Origin: Marinomonas sp. TW1
GTDB lineage: Bacteria > Pseudomonadota > Gammaproteobacteria > Pseudomonadales > Marinomonadaceae
Direction of reading: 5' to 3'
Length of the DNA: 64,000 bases
NCBI RefSeq assembly: GCF_001625355.1
Contig: NZ_JSEE01000007.1
Span: 1 to 64,000 of the forward strand
Part shown: positions 43,238-53,958 of the stretch, one piece after another
Layout of the letters: each line of letters starts with the position of its first letter
How positions within the stretch are numbered: the first letter of the stretch is position 1
Program-made: the position numbers and the translations under genes
The notes under the pieces: model-generated
Database searches by the model: none
Told to the model about the DNA's origin: nothing
Seen by the model: the letters and a program-made list of their open reading frames with translations, nothing else

Positions 43238-43747
43238 ATGTCTGAATTAGCACCTATTAACGAAACGGGTAAAGGTCTTACAGAAAGCAAGAAAGGTGAA
43301 TTGCTTCAATACCTTACTTTTAAACTGATTGACGAAACATACGGCATTAACGTCATGCAGATTAAGGAAGTTTTGCGTTACAGCGAAATTGCTCCTGTTC
43401 CGGGTGCGCCTTCTTATGTGCTTGGTATCGTTAACTTACGTGGTAACGTCGTCACAGTCGTGGACACACGTGTTCGCTTCAGTCTGCCAGAATGCACCAT
43501 TACGGATGATACTCGTATTATTATTGTGGAGCATGATGGTGAGCAGATTGGTCTACTTGTTGATGCCGTGCAAGAAGTCTTCTATTTGTATCAAGGTGAG
43601 ATAGAGCAGAGTCCTAGTGTTGGTAATGATGAGGCCTTGATGTTTATTCAAGGGGTTTACCAAAAAGAGGAAGAGCTGGTTATCTTGCTGGAATTGGATC
43701 GCATGTTTGAGCGCAATGAGGCGCTGGGCATTGAGGCAATGAGTTAA
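43238..43747 (+). CDS. cheW: CheW-like chemotaxis coupling protein
   Basis: CheW links chemoreceptors to the kinase CheA. The 169-residue protein contains the CheW domain: LTFKLIDETYGINVMQIKEV, VPGAPSYVLGIVNLRGNVVT, VVDTRVRF and RIIIVEHDGEQIGLLVDAVQ. It is a lone gene with its own terminator, apart from other chemotaxis genes, so it may serve a separate pathway or be a CheV-like adaptor lacking the receiver domain. Confidence 0.93.
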   Translation: MSELAPINETGKGLTESKKGELLQYLTFKLIDETYGINVMQIKEVLRYSEIAPVPGAPSYVLGIVNLRGNVVTVVDTRVRFSLPECTITDDTRIIIVEHDGEQIGLLVDAVQEVFYLYQGEIEQSPSVGNDEALMFIQGVYQKEEELVILLELDRMFERNEALGIEAMS

Positions 43748-43782
43748 GCACCACTCACGGTGAATTTAACCGTCAATATTGA

Positions 43783-43815
43783 AAGGCCATGCAGAAAATT
43801 GCATGGCCTTTTTTT
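43783..43815 (+). terminator. Terminator after cheW
   Basis: AAGGCCATGCA and TGCATGGCCTT pair around GAAAAT, followed by a T run; the A run upstream could serve the convergent gsk gene as well. Confidence 0.92.
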
Positions 43816-43847
43816 GTCTCGGTTGACCTGTAGTAACACTGTTTAGA

Positions 43848-45146
43848 TTAGCGTTCCCAGTAAGCTTCTTCTAGGCTATCTTCTCGCTCGGGTAAACCAC
43901 GAGACAGACGCGGTGCGTTTTGCGCAAGAATTTCATAACTCACTCGGTTCGAATATTTACAAATCTGAGCGAATGAAGAATAGGCTAGGAAAGGTGCTGC
44001 GTGTTTACTGGAATTCGGTAAGCTGTCTTTGTGGAAATGGTTAGCAGAGATATCGTGCAGTAAAGCGGATAAAGCACCATCACCCGCGCCGTTGGTGTTG
44101 CGGATTTTTTCAGGCCCACCCATGTAAGGGTCGATATGAGAAAAGACTTTGATGGGATTTTGACAAGCGGAACGCAGCATAGGACGACTGAATTCCCAGC
44201 GATTGAAATCCGCAAGGCGACCAGATTTAATTGGGTTTGTGGTTTCGCGTTTTACCGCATCCTCCGTGTGGCCGCATAGATACATGCCTTCAGGTCCGGC
44301 TGTTAATAATACAATATCCACGTATTCGAGAATTTGATCGGCCGCTTGCAGAGGGTCAGACAGGCCTGTTAATGCCTCGGCTTCAAGTTCATTCATAGCT
44401 AGGACATTAACATGACGTTTGATCAAATCCAGTAATTCGTCTTTGTTTTCTTCTACTAGATGCTTGGTACCAAGGGTGAGAACCGTTGGTACTTGATGTT
44501 GATGCGCATACTCTAAAGCCGCCAACATGGCTTGTTTGATGGGTTTTCCTTGGTGACGTAATGGGTAGGCGCAAGTGACTAATGCGGCACTGCCAGCAAT
44601 GATGTGTTCAGGAATGTGTTCTGCATTAAGCTCATCCATGTCACCTGGCGCAATGGCAAAGGTGCGTTCACCATCTGGCGTGATTAAGGTGATACCTCGA
44701 CCTATGTCACCAGATACGCCTTGTAAATGGTTCATGTCTACCTTACTACTGGTATGACAAATATAGTGATAAGCGGGTGAGCCTAGGGTGATGTTGGCGG
44801 ACATGACGCCTAGCAACACAGACTTATCATCGGCCAGGACCGAATAATTGTGAATGGTATTGCCAATGGTTCCGCCTGCAAAATGATCCGAAATGCAGCC
44901 TTGAGCAGCCAGTTCACGATAGATGGCAGACGCCGTCTCTGTGTCGACTAAATTGGATAACCCTTTGTGGATGCTAAACTGCGATAGAAATTCATCGGAT
45001 ACATTGGCGACTACATCAACAATGGTTTCGTCTAACCCAACAATGTAGGTATCTTTGTCCGGTTGCACATCAATGGATGGTAAGATGGGCTTAGGTTGAG
45101 ATACTGGAAAGTAGTGCTTGAGTTTACGTCTGCCGGGGAATTTCAT
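43848..45146 (-). CDS. gsk: Inosine-guanosine kinase
   Basis: Gsk phosphorylates inosine and guanosine to IMP and GMP with ATP in purine salvage. The 432-residue product follows E. coli Gsk along its length: MKFPGRRKLKHYFPV, FAGGTIGNTIHNYSVLADDK, SVLLGVMSANI, the PfkB anion hole and base NTNGAGDGALSALLHDI (Asp of GAGD), YMGGPEKIR, and the C-terminal RLSRGLPEREDSLEEAYW. Single gene, convergent with cheW and divergent from moeB. Confidence 0.95.
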   Translation of the reverse strand: MKFPGRRKLKHYFPVSQPKPILPSIDVQPDKDTYIVGLDETIVDVVANVSDEFLSQFSIHKGLSNLVDTETASAIYRELAAQGCISDHFAGGTIGNTIHNYSVLADDKSVLLGVMSANITLGSPAYHYICHTSSKVDMNHLQGVSGDIGRGITLITPDGERTFAIAPGDMDELNAEHIPEHIIAGSAALVTCAYPLRHQGKPIKQAMLAALEYAHQHQVPTVLTLGTKHLVEENKDELLDLIKRHVNVLAMNELEAEALTGLSDPLQAADQILEYVDIVLLTAGPEGMYLCGHTEDAVKRETTNPIKSGRLADFNRWEFSRPMLRSACQNPIKVFSHIDPYMGGPEKIRNTNGAGDGALSALLHDISANHFHKDSLPNSSKHAAPFLAYSSFAQICKYSNRVSYEILAQNAPRLSRGLPEREDSLEEAYWER

Positions 45147-45235
45147 GCTGTTTGCTCATCGAATGGGTAATAAAAGGATTTTAGCAAAAAATTGACCACT
45201 CGGGCAGAATCAATCATAAGAAAAGTAAGGTGAAC

Positions 45236-46006
45236 ATGAACGAAATTGAGTTAGACCGTTATAGTCGTCAACTATTGCTTGCAGACTTTGATGTTGAAGG
45301 TCAGCTTAGATTAAAGCAGGCGAAAGTGCTGATTGTCGGCTTGGGGGGATTGGGAAACATTGCGGCGACGTATTTGGCAACATCAGGTGTTGGGCATTTG
45401 TTGTTGGCGGATGATGATCGTATCGAAAACAGCAATCTGCCGCGCCAAGTTCTGTATGAAGAAAGCCAGATAGGGCGAACCAAGGTTGCAGCTGCGGTGA
45501 GTCAGTTACGCGCTAAAAATGCCCGTACAGAATTTCAAACGATTGAACAAAGGTTGTCGGATGAAAACTTGCAAAACGTGATTGCGAAAGTGGATGCCGT
45601 ACTTGATTGCACCGATAATTTTACCACGCGACAAGCCATTAATAGAGCGTGTTGGCAATTGAAGACGCCCTTGATCAGTGCCGCCGCGATTCGTTGGGAA
45701 GGGCAATTGGTCAGCTTCTTGTATGATCAGCAAGATTCGCCCTGTTATGAGTGTTTATATCCTGCCTTATCTGACCAAGCATTAAGTTGTAATGAAAGTG
45801 GTATATTGTCGCCGGTTGTCGGCTTGCTTGGTGTCTATCAAGCTTTGGAAGCCATAAAAGTGGTGAGTCAGACTGGTGTCGTAAAACATGGTTCATTGAA
45901 GCTGTTTGATGGTTTTCAGGCGAGTTGGCGGGAAATGCAATTAACACAAGATCCCGCATGCTATGTTTGTTCAGAAAAGGCGCGCGTGACGGTTGAAAAG
46001 TCATAG
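45236..46006 (+). CDS. moeB: MoeB/ThiF-family E1-like adenylyltransferase
   Basis: These enzymes adenylate the C-terminal glycine of a ubiquitin-like sulfur carrier (MoaD or ThiS). The 256-residue product has RYSRQLLL near the start, the nucleotide loop VLIVGLGGLGNIAATYLA, DDDRIENSNLPRQVLY, DAVLDCTDNFTTRQAINRAC, and two CxxC pairs (PCYECLYP and ACYVCSEK) for structural zinc. ATG 45236 is used, with AAGTAAGG upstream; GTG 45230 overlaps that site. MoeB and ThiF cannot be separated with confidence and no carrier gene is adjacent. Confidence 0.85.
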   Translation: MNEIELDRYSRQLLLADFDVEGQLRLKQAKVLIVGLGGLGNIAATYLATSGVGHLLLADDDRIENSNLPRQVLYEESQIGRTKVAAAVSQLRAKNARTEFQTIEQRLSDENLQNVIAKVDAVLDCTDNFTTRQAINRACWQLKTPLISAAAIRWEGQLVSFLYDQQDSPCYECLYPALSDQALSCNESGILSPVVGLLGVYQALEAIKVVSQTGVVKHGSLKLFDGFQASWREMQLTQDPACYVCSEKARVTVEKS

Positions 46007-46042
46007 ATAAGCCCTATTTCACTAATGAAGATTTTTTGTTAA

Positions 46043-47086
<1,044 letters not shown>

Positions 47087-47154
47087 CCCCTCGTATGCCT
47101 ATCAGGCGGTTGTGTTTGATAGGTTGTCCAGTCTGATAGACAGTTCTGTTTCAT

Positions 47155-47199
47155 AGACAATAAAAAACCGATCACAAATGGATCGGTTTTTTATTGTCT
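47155..47199. terminator. Bidirectional terminator between trxB and ppa
   Basis: A 19-bp stem built from AGACAATAAAAAACCGATC and its complement, with a short loop, lies between the convergent trxB and ppa genes. Confidence 0.93.
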
Positions 47200-47254
47200 G
47201 TTACTGGTGATACGCTTGTATAAAAGAGAAACGAGCGACCAGCGAAACTTTGTA

Positions 47255-47785
47255 TTACTGTGCGTTGTAAGCTTCTACGCCTTCAACGATGGCTTTGCGA
47301 GCTTCTTCTGCGCTTGCCCAACCTTCCACTTTTACCCACTTACCTTCTTCCAGCTTTTTGTAGTTCTCGAAGAAGTGTTCGATTTGGTCACGAAGCAATT
47401 GTGGAATGTCGTTCACATCTTGAATGTGGCCGTATTCTTTGCTGAGTTTTTCATGTGGTACAGCAACCAGTTTTGCATCCATACCGGCTTCGTCAGACAT
47501 GTTCAATACACCCACTGGACGGCAACGAATAACAGAACCTGCTATCACTGGGTAAGGTGTGATCACCAATACATCAACTGGGTCACCGTCGTCGGCTAAC
47601 GTGTGGTTAACATAGCCATAGTTGGCAGGGTAGAACATAGGTGCCGTCATAAAACGGTCTACGATAAGCGCATCCATGTCCTTGTCGACTTCGTATTTAA
47701 CTGGATTTGCTTGCGCTGGAATTTCGATAATGACATTGATGTCGTTTGGTGCGTCTTTACCCGCTGGAATATTACTGTAGCTCAT
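47255..47785 (-). CDS. ppa: Inorganic pyrophosphatase (family I)
   Basis: Ppa hydrolyses pyrophosphate made in biosynthesis. The 176-residue product carries the family motif [14 protein letters not shown] with its metal-binding aspartates, the segments [19 protein letters not shown] and [13 protein letters not shown], and [20 protein letters not shown]. Normal length for the hexameric bacterial enzyme. Convergent with trxB; divergent from ihfB. Confidence 0.96.
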   Translation of the reverse strand: MSYSNIPAGKDAPNDINVIIEIPAQANPVKYEVDKDMDALIVDRFMTAPMFYPANYGYVNHTLADDGDPVDVLVITPYPVIAGSVIRCRPVGVLNMSDEAGMDAKLVAVPHEKLSKEYGHIQDVNDIPQLLRDQIEHFFENYKKLEEGKWVKVEGWASAEEARKAIVEGVEAYNAQ

Positions 47786-47997
47786 TATTTTTCTTCCGAT
47801 CTGGTTGAATATGGGCGCTATTATAAAAGCTAGCTTGTTCAGATGCTAGTTGTAGAGCCAAGTGAAAAACTATTATTCGCCTTAAGGATTGAATAAAATG
47901 GGTAAAAATTTGCGTAATAAGCCATAACTTATTGCTTTCTTTCCAGATTTAGCTAGTCTTACATAATACTGGTCAAATATTAGACGCGAGGACGGTA

Positions 47998-48306
47998 ATG
48001 ACAAAATCTGAGCTGATAGAACTGCTTATCGATCAGCAATCTCATTTGCCTGTTAAAGAGGTTGAACAGGCCATCAAAGCTATGTTGGAGCATATGTCTG
48101 ATTCTTTAGCGAATGGTGAGCGTATTGAGATTCGTGGTTTCGGTAGTTTTTCATTGCATTATCGAGCACCGAGAATCGGTCGTAACCCTAAAACAGGTGA
48201 ATCGGTTGAATTAAGCGCCAAGTATGTCCCTCATTTCAAGCCTGGCAAGGAATTGCGTGAGTTAGTCAATGAATCGTCAGAGTCAACGGCGAACGAACTC
48301 AACTAA
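47998..48306 (+). CDS. ihfB: Integration host factor beta subunit
   Basis: IhfB pairs with IhfA to bend DNA sharply at specific sites. The 102-residue product has the HU/IHF fold: [39 protein letters not shown] and the beta-arm segment NPKTGESV with its intercalating proline. GAGGACGG precedes the ATG. It starts the conserved run ihfB-lapA-lapB-pyrF. Confidence 0.95.
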   Translation: MTKSELIELLIDQQSHLPVKEVEQAIKAMLEHMSDSLANGERIEIRGFGSFSLHYRAPRIGRNPKTGESVELSAKYVPHFKPGKELRELVNESSESTANELN

Positions 48307-48380
48307 TTTACATCTAATACCTCGAAATTTTTCAGCTATCACGGCATAATATCGCCATTCTATTCTCGATAGGTTGTTTT

Positions 48381-48704
48381 ATGCTTAAATGGCTGAAAAG
48401 AGTTATCTATACGGTTCTTGTGCTGTTCTTTCTTGCGGTGGGAATATTTTTTGCTATCCGCAATCCACAACTTATCCATCTTGATTTGGTCTTCTGGCAA
48501 GGTCCTGAGCTCAGTGTGGCGCTCTACATCATTCTGGCGTTTACGGTGGGAGCATGTATTGCCTTGTTGGTCAGTTCGGTTGCTTACCTACGTAGCGAAC
48601 GCCAAATTCGAGTGTTAAGCCGCAAATTTGAGAAGGCGCGTGATGAAGTGGATGCCCTTAGAAAAGCATCCATCACGAAAGAGTTGTCGGTAGGGAAGGA
48701 GTAG
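48381..48704 (+). CDS. lapA: LapA family protein (lipopolysaccharide assembly A)
   Basis: The 107-residue inner-membrane protein has two helices (about 7-27 and 42-65) and a short cytoplasmic coiled-coil tail (AYLRSERQIRVLSRKFEKA). Sequence IRNPQLIHLDLVFW between the helices is typical of LapA/YciS. With LapB it tunes LpxC turnover and LPS synthesis. lapB follows 5 bases later. Confidence 0.92.
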   Translation: MLKWLKRVIYTVLVLFFLAVGIFFAIRNPQLIHLDLVFWQGPELSVALYIILAFTVGACIALLVSSVAYLRSERQIRVLSRKFEKARDEVDALRKASITKELSVGKE

Positions 48705-48709
48705 CGGCG

Positions 48710-49888
48710 TTGACCGAAGTCGGCTTGTTCCTAGTATTATTTATCGCACTCTTTGTCGGTTGGACAATGGGGCGTAAAACGCCGACTAAAAAAAGCAATC
48801 CGCTTAAAAAATCCATTCCTAATGACTACTTTCGCGGCTTAAATCATTTATTAAATGATCAGCACAGTGAAGCCATTGACGCTTTTGTTGATTCTTTGGA
48901 AGTCAATTCAGAAACCTTTGATATTCATTTAACCCTTGGCAACTTGTTCCGTAAGAAAGGCGAGATCCAAAAAGCCATTAATATTCACCAGAATCTATTG
49001 GCTCGTCCTGAAATTTCTCAACGAGAAATGCGCATGGTGCAACTTGAACTTGCCAGTGATTTTATGTCGGCGGGGTTATTAGACCGAGCCGGACGTTTGC
49101 TACTCAATATGGCTTCTACGGCGAGAAAAAGTGAATTCCAACCGAAAATATTGACCTTGTTAGTGGATTTGTATGAGTTTGAGCAAAGTTGGGATAAAGC
49201 CATTCAAATTGGCTCTGAGTTGGTCAAAGAGACCGCTACCAAAAAAGAGATAAAACGTTTAGGACATTTTCATTGTGAAATGGCGCAAGAGCTGCAAAAG
49301 AAAGAGCAATGGAAGCCTGCTTACCAGCAGTACAAACAGGCCCTAGAAGTTGACCCGAGTTGTGTTCGTGCCAGCATTGGGGCAGCGGATGTATTGAAAA
49401 AACAAAACCGCTATCGAGATGCCATTAAAGAGCTTAAGCACGCTGCAGAACAGGACAGTGATTTTGTGTCTGTGATCATTCCGCAATTAAAAGAATGCTA
49501 TCAGAAAATCTGGGGCAGTGGTGGGTACATCAAATTTTTACAAGAGCAGAATGAGAAGAAGCCTTCCACTACCTTGATCATGGCGTTGGTCGAACATTAT
49601 ATGGAAAATGACCGTGAATACGCGGAAATGTTTCTGGTCGAACAGTTAAGAAAACACCCTACGATCAAAGGCTTTAAAGAGCTGATCAATTTACAGATAG
49701 CCGACTCTCAAGGGTATAACCAACAGCATTTATCGGTTCTTTACGAGTTGATTGATCAGTTAGTTCAGGCCAAGCATAAGTATCAATGTCGCCAGTGTGG
49801 CTTTTCTGGTCATCAACTGCATTGGCAGTGCCCGAGCTGCAAAACCTGGGGTGTTGTGAAACCCATTCATGGTTTAGAAGGCGAATAG
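48710..49888 (+). CDS. lapB: LapB (YciM), LPS assembly protein
   Basis: LapB is an inner-membrane-anchored TPR protein that brings LpxC to FtsH for proteolysis. The 392 residues comprise an N-terminal anchor (about 5-20), TPR repeats (about 40-350; YFRGLNHLLNDQHSEAIDAF, NLFRKKGEIQKAINIHQ) and a C-terminal rubredoxin-like zinc domain, CRQCGFSGHQLHWQCPSCK with two CxxC pairs. It starts at TTG 48710 with GGAAGGAG in the end of lapA. Confidence 0.94.
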   Translation: MTEVGLFLVLFIALFVGWTMGRKTPTKKSNPLKKSIPNDYFRGLNHLLNDQHSEAIDAFVDSLEVNSETFDIHLTLGNLFRKKGEIQKAINIHQNLLARPEISQREMRMVQLELASDFMSAGLLDRAGRLLLNMASTARKSEFQPKILTLLVDLYEFEQSWDKAIQIGSELVKETATKKEIKRLGHFHCEMAQELQKKEQWKPAYQQYKQALEVDPSCVRASIGAADVLKKQNRYRDAIKELKHAAEQDSDFVSVIIPQLKECYQKIWGSGGYIKFLQEQNEKKPSTTLIMALVEHYMENDREYAEMFLVEQLRKHPTIKGFKELINLQIADSQGYNQQHLSVLYELIDQLVQAKHKYQCRQCGFSGHQLHWQCPSCKTWGVVKPIHGLEGE

Positions 49889-49965
49889 CGTCGCTTTTTA
49901 ATCCACTAAGTTAATAGAAAGACACGACAAGCACCTTAGCTTGTCACTGCATAAGAGGACACTAA

Positions 49966-50667
49966 ATGAGCTGCCAATCCCCTATCGTAGTTGCCCTAGA
50001 TTTTCCAACTATGGCGCAATCTATCGAGATGGCAAAGCGACTTGACCCGAGCCAATGTCGAGTTAAAGTCGGTAAAGAGTTATTCACTACGTCTGGCCCA
50101 GCCATTTTAGAAGAGTTGCATAAATTAAATTTTGAGATTTTTCTCGATTTAAAATTTCACGACATTCCAAATACCGTCGCCAATGCGGTGAGTGTGGCGG
50201 CCAAGTCTGGGGTGTGGATGGTGAATGTGCACGCATCCGGTGGACGTCGAATGATGGAGGCGTCTGCCAATGCTTTACAGCAGCTGCCTGATCAAAACAC
50301 CTTGTTGATTGCGGTGACAGTATTAACCAGCATGGATCAGTTTGATCTAAGTGAAATTGGTATTGATCTGACGCCAGAACAACATGTGAAACGCTTGGCG
50401 GCATTAGCCAAATCGTCTGGAATGGACGGTGTGGTTTGCTCAGCGCAAGAGTCACAAATGTTGTCTTCTGAATTGGGTAAAGATTTTGTTTTGGTTACTC
50501 CTGGTATTCGTCCAGCAGGCTCTGATCAAGGAGATCAGAAACGCATTATGACGCCAGCTGAGGCCATGGTGGCGGGTAGTCATTACCTTGTCGTTGGGCG
50601 TCCGATCACGCAAGCTACGGATCCGATGGCGGTATTAACGGAAGTGAATCAGAGTTTAGGGCTTTAA
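49966..50667 (+). CDS. pyrF: Orotidine 5'-phosphate decarboxylase
   Basis: PyrF makes UMP from OMP. The 233-residue protein has VVALDFPTM at the start, the catalytic [16 protein letters not shown] (Asp-Lys-Asp array), VNVHASGG, and the C-terminal [16 protein letters not shown] and YLVVGRPIT. Ribosome binding site AAGAGGAC. A terminator follows. Confidence 0.96.
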   Translation: MSCQSPIVVALDFPTMAQSIEMAKRLDPSQCRVKVGKELFTTSGPAILEELHKLNFEIFLDLKFHDIPNTVANAVSVAAKSGVWMVNVHASGGRRMMEASANALQQLPDQNTLLIAVTVLTSMDQFDLSEIGIDLTPEQHVKRLAALAKSSGMDGVVCSAQESQMLSSELGKDFVLVTPGIRPAGSDQGDQKRIMTPAEAMVAGSHYLVVGRPITQATDPMAVLTEVNQSLGL

Positions 50668-50714
50668 ACGACCGTTCCGCGCATCTTGAAGTTCGATTAA
50701 AAAGCTTTTACTCT

Positions 50715-50758
50715 AAAACCGTTCGCTGATTAAAATCTAATCAGGAGCGGTTTTTTAT
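50715..50758 (+). terminator. Terminator after pyrF
   Basis: AAACCG...CTGATTA and TAATCAG...CGGTTT form a long, slightly interrupted stem followed by TTTTTATT. Confidence 0.88.
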
Positions 50759-50796
50759 TGGCATGATGCCAGTGTTAATTTAAAAAGGATCTTTAT

Positions 50797-51105
50797 ATGA
50801 AAACCCTACTAAAAAAACTCGGTTCGAGTATTGCTCATTGTGTAGTCACCCTTTCTTTGTGTTTTTCGACTCTGCTTATGGCGGCTTCGCCTTTGGATAT
50901 TAATATTGGTACCGCAGATCAGTTTGCGGCCATTATGTCGGGAGTCGGTCAGAAAAAGGCCGAAGCCATAGTGGCATACCGTGAAGCCAATGGGCCCTTT
51001 ACGTCTGTTGATCAATTGGTTGAAGTAAAAGGCATTGGTCAGGCTTTATTGCAGCGTAATAGAGCACTTATCCAAGTATCTGAAGCGATAGAAGAGATGC
51101 AATAG
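50797..51105 (+). CDS. ComEA-like helix-hairpin-helix protein
   Basis: The 102-residue protein has a signal peptide (about 1-29, ending near LLMAAS) and a C-terminal helix-hairpin-helix pair: LDINIGTADQFAAIMSGVGQ, KKAEAIVAYREANGPFTSVD and LVEVKGIGQALLQRN. This is the minimal ComEA type of Gram-negative bacteria, a periplasmic double-strand DNA binder that helps pull DNA in during transformation. AAAAGGATC precedes the ATG. Confidence 0.9.
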   Translation: MKTLLKKLGSSIAHCVVTLSLCFSTLLMAASPLDINIGTADQFAAIMSGVGQKKAEAIVAYREANGPFTSVDQLVEVKGIGQALLQRNRALIQVSEAIEEMQ

Positions 51106-51111
51106 CATGTC

Positions 51112-51143
51112 CATCAGGGTGAGTGTTCTTACTCACCCTGATG
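51112..51143. terminator. Hairpin between convergent comEA-like and sulP genes
   Basis: CATCAGGGTGAG and CTCACCCTGATG form a 12-bp perfect stem. It overlaps the last codons of the sulP gene and lacks a T run, so it may terminate poorly or mainly stabilise mRNA ends. Confidence 0.6.
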
Positions 51144-52865
51144 TTGTGCTTCGATAGGATGACTTAATGCTTGTATGGCCTGATGTTGCGTTAAAAAAAT
51201 CTGTCCTGTTAAGTTTGTTATTAAGGTTGATTGGCGGAGTTTGTCCATCACTGGCCCTTTGATTTCCGAGAAATGCAGTGTGACTCCAGCTGAGTTAAGA
51301 CGATCGGAAATGGTTTCTAAGCTGTCTAACGCACTGGCATCAATCATGTTTACCGCACTGCACATCAGCACAATGTGTTTCACGTCTTTTTGTTGAGCAA
51401 TCAGGCTTAACACATAGTCTTCTAATACTCTCGCATTGGCAAAGAAAAGGTTCTCGTCGATCCTGATGGTGACAATGTCAGGAGTCGTTTCGACCTGATA
51501 GCGTTGTACATTGCGAAAATGCTCGGTGCCTGGAACACGACCAACCACGGCAATGTGAGGGTGACTGGTGTGCCACAGGAAAAACAATAGCGACAAACTA
51601 ATGCCGACGATGATGCCGGTTTCCATACCAATAAATAATACCACTAGAAAGGTCGCCGCTAAGGCCAAGGCTTCTTGTTTTGAAAAGTGGTAAATACGGA
51701 TAAAGTCTTTTATATCGACCAGTTGTAAAATCGCCACAATAATGCAGGCGGCCAAAACCGCATTGGGTAGATAGTAAAAAAGCGGCGTTAAAAAGAACAG
51801 CACAAGCAGCATGAATAACGCGGTCAGAATGCCTGCCATAGGGGTTTTTGCACCAGCACTGGTGTTGACCACGGTACGAGAAAAACCGCCAGTCACAGGA
51901 AAAGCTCCGCTTAAGGCTGAGGCAATGTTCGCTGCGCCTAAGCCAAGTAACTCTTGGTTAGGCTGAATGTCCTCTTTACGTTTGGCGGCAAAGGATTGTG
52001 CCACTGAAACCGAGCCGACAAATCCCACCACACTGATTAAAAATGCGCCGGGCAGTAACGCCCATAATGTGTCTGCTTCTAGACTGGTTAAGTCAATTGA
52101 GGGCCAGGCTAATTGAATATGACCAACGATTTTAACGCCTTGTTGGTCCAGCGACAGTAAAGCCACACAAACCGTGGCAAGCACCACCACCAAGACTGGG
52201 CCGGCTTTGCTTAGTAGATTCGCTATGTTGGGCGAGAGCCCCAATGCTTTTAAGATGTTACTTAAATATTTTTTAAAAAAGACTAATAACCCAATCACCA
52301 AACTGCTGATGATGAATGTTGGCAAATTGATGTCATCAGTGTGACTTAACATGTCTTGGGTGAGTTCAATCAGATTATTTCCATGGGCTTGAATGCCTAA
52401 CAGATGTTTGAGTTGACCCACTGCAATCAAGATGGCTGAGGCGCTGATAAAACCGGATATAACAGGGTGACTTAATAAGTTGGTTAAAAAGCCCATTTTT
52501 AATAGGCTCATCAGTACTAGAAATACCCCAGACACAAACGCCAACAAAATGGCCAAGCTAATGTAGGCATCGCTACCGGGTACCGCCAACGGTAACATAA
52601 TGGTGGCCGTCATCATGGATGTGATGGCCACAGGCCCCACCGCTAGACTACGGCTGGTGCCCAGTAACGAATAAATAATGGATGGTAAGATGCTGGCATA
52701 TAGGCCCAAATAAGCAGGAAGTCCGGCCAGCATGGCATAGCCCATACTTTGTGGAATCAGCAGGATGGTCGCAATGAAACTGGCCATGCCGTCTGTAGCA
52801 AGGTCTTTACGAGAATACTGTCTTAACCATGCCATGGCAGGTAAGCCGCGATCCAATGTTTTCAT
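51129..52865 (-). CDS. SulP-family anion transporter with STAS domain
   Basis: The 578-residue inner-membrane protein has 10-12 hydrophobic segments (about 25-430) with the SulP signature GLYASILPSIIYSLLGTSRS and LAVGPVAITSMMTATIM near the N terminus, GLGAANIASALSGAFPVTGG in the middle, and a cytoplasmic STAS domain (about 455-560; HIVLMCSAVNMIDASALDSL). SulP proteins carry sulfate, bicarbonate or dicarboxylates; the substrate cannot be read here. It is 11 bases after the MBL hydrolase gene, so both are one operon, and that pairing favours a sulfur-related substrate. Confidence 0.92.
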   Translation of the reverse strand: MKTLDRGLPAMAWLRQYSRKDLATDGMASFIATILLIPQSMGYAMLAGLPAYLGLYASILPSIIYSLLGTSRSLAVGPVAITSMMTATIMLPLAVPGSDAYISLAILLAFVSGVFLVLMSLLKMGFLTNLLSHPVISGFISASAILIAVGQLKHLLGIQAHGNNLIELTQDMLSHTDDINLPTFIISSLVIGLLVFFKKYLSNILKALGLSPNIANLLSKAGPVLVVVLATVCVALLSLDQQGVKIVGHIQLAWPSIDLTSLEADTLWALLPGAFLISVVGFVGSVSVAQSFAAKRKEDIQPNQELLGLGAANIASALSGAFPVTGGFSRTVVNTSAGAKTPMAGILTALFMLLVLFFLTPLFYYLPNAVLAACIIVAILQLVDIKDFIRIYHFSKQEALALAATFLVVLFIGMETGIIVGISLSLLFFLWHTSHPHIAVVGRVPGTEHFRNVQRYQVETTPDIVTIRIDENLFFANARVLEDYVLSLIAQQKDVKHIVLMCSAVNMIDASALDSLETISDRLNSAGVTLHFSEIKGPVMDKLRQSTLITNLTGQIFLTQHQAIQALSHPIEAQHQGE

Positions 52866-52876
52866 CCTGTTCCTTA

Positions 52877-53761
52877 TTAAAGGTTGATGGGGGTTTTAAT
52901 GTAGCGCACACCGTTCTCTTCTTCTGGTGGCAAATGTCCCGCGCGCATGTTGATTTGTACACTTGGCCAAATCAGTCTTGGCATGTTGAGGGTGGCATCT
53001 TTGGTGTTGCGCATTGCACAAAAAGCCTCTTCAGAAATACCAGAATGAATGTGCTGATTGTGATTTTTTTGCTCACCTACTGTGGTTTCCCATGCATACA
53101 CGTCTCGGTTTGGTGCTTTATAGTCGTGACACATGAAAAGGCGAGTTTCATCTGGAAGTGCAAAAATCTTTTGGATGGAGCGGTATAAGGTGTTGGCATT
53201 ACCCCCCGGGAAATCACAGCGTGCTGTTCCAAAGTCCGGCATAAACAAGGTGTCACCAACAAAGGCTGCGTCTGCGATGAGATAGGTCAAACAAGCAGGG
53301 GTGTGCCCCGGGGTATGCAAAATGCGGATGCTGTTTTCCCCGAGAGGCAATGTATTTTGCTCATTCACCAATAAGTCGAATTGAGAGCCATCACGGCGAA
53401 ACTCGGCTTCGACATTTAAGATTTTTGAGAAGGTGGCTTGCACTTGAGTAATTTGATCACCAATGACAATTTTGCCACCCAAGGTGTTTTGCAGGTAGGG
53501 CGCGGCAGAAAGGTGATCGGCGTGAACGTGGGTTTCGAGCAACCAATCTAGTTGAAGTTGGTGGTGATTGATGTAGTCAATGATGGCGTCGGCAGACTGA
53601 GTGTCTGTGGTGCCGGCCGCATGATCATAGTCCAATACAGAGTCAATGATAGCACATCGCTTGGTTGCTAAGTCCGTGACCACATAAGAGACGGTGAAGG
53701 TTGCTTCATCAAAGAAGGCTTCTATTTGAATGTCGGATTGCGTTTTGGTATTCATCATCAT
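52877..53761 (-). CDS. MBL-fold hydrolase, persulfide dioxygenase/Blh-like
   Basis: The 294-residue protein has the metallo-beta-lactamase motif THVHADHLSAAPYL, GHTPACLTYLI, FVGDTLFMPDFGTARCDFPG and MCHDY, the pattern of the ETHE1/Blh group that oxidises glutathione persulfide to sulfite. Three ATGs stand in a row at 53761, 53758 and 53755 behind AACGAGG; I give the first. The frame extends further upstream without support. It precedes a SulP transporter gene, as in known sulfide-detoxification operons. An inverted repeat at 53808-53828 may be its operator. Confidence 0.85.
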   Translation of the reverse strand: MMMNTKTQSDIQIEAFFDEATFTVSYVVTDLATKRCAIIDSVLDYDHAAGTTDTQSADAIIDYINHHQLQLDWLLETHVHADHLSAAPYLQNTLGGKIVIGDQITQVQATFSKILNVEAEFRRDGSQFDLLVNEQNTLPLGENSIRILHTPGHTPACLTYLIADAAFVGDTLFMPDFGTARCDFPGGNANTLYRSIQKIFALPDETRLFMCHDYKAPNRDVYAWETTVGEQKNHNQHIHSGISEEAFCAMRNTKDATLNMPRLIWPSVQINMRAGHLPPEEENGVRYIKTPINL

Positions 53762-53807
53762 AAACCTCGTTAGGTTATAAGTATATTTCATTATGTTATA
53801 TCTGGCT

Positions 53808-53828
53808 ATTAGATTAGTAAAGTCTAAT
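53808..53828. promoter_or_regulatory. Possible operator before the MBL-sulP operon
   Basis: ATTAGA and TCTAAT flank a 9-base spacer about 50 bases before the MBL start. Short and AT-rich, so it could be chance. Confidence 0.35.
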
Positions 53829-53958
53829 ATAATGAAGGTTTGTGAAAAAAACATGGAGTTTGATCTTAATCAATCAAAGCCAGTTAGAGGAAAGACCAGA
53901 CGAGGAAGGGATTTTTTGCTAATCTATCGAATTGATTTTTAAGCTTAGGAACAAAGTC

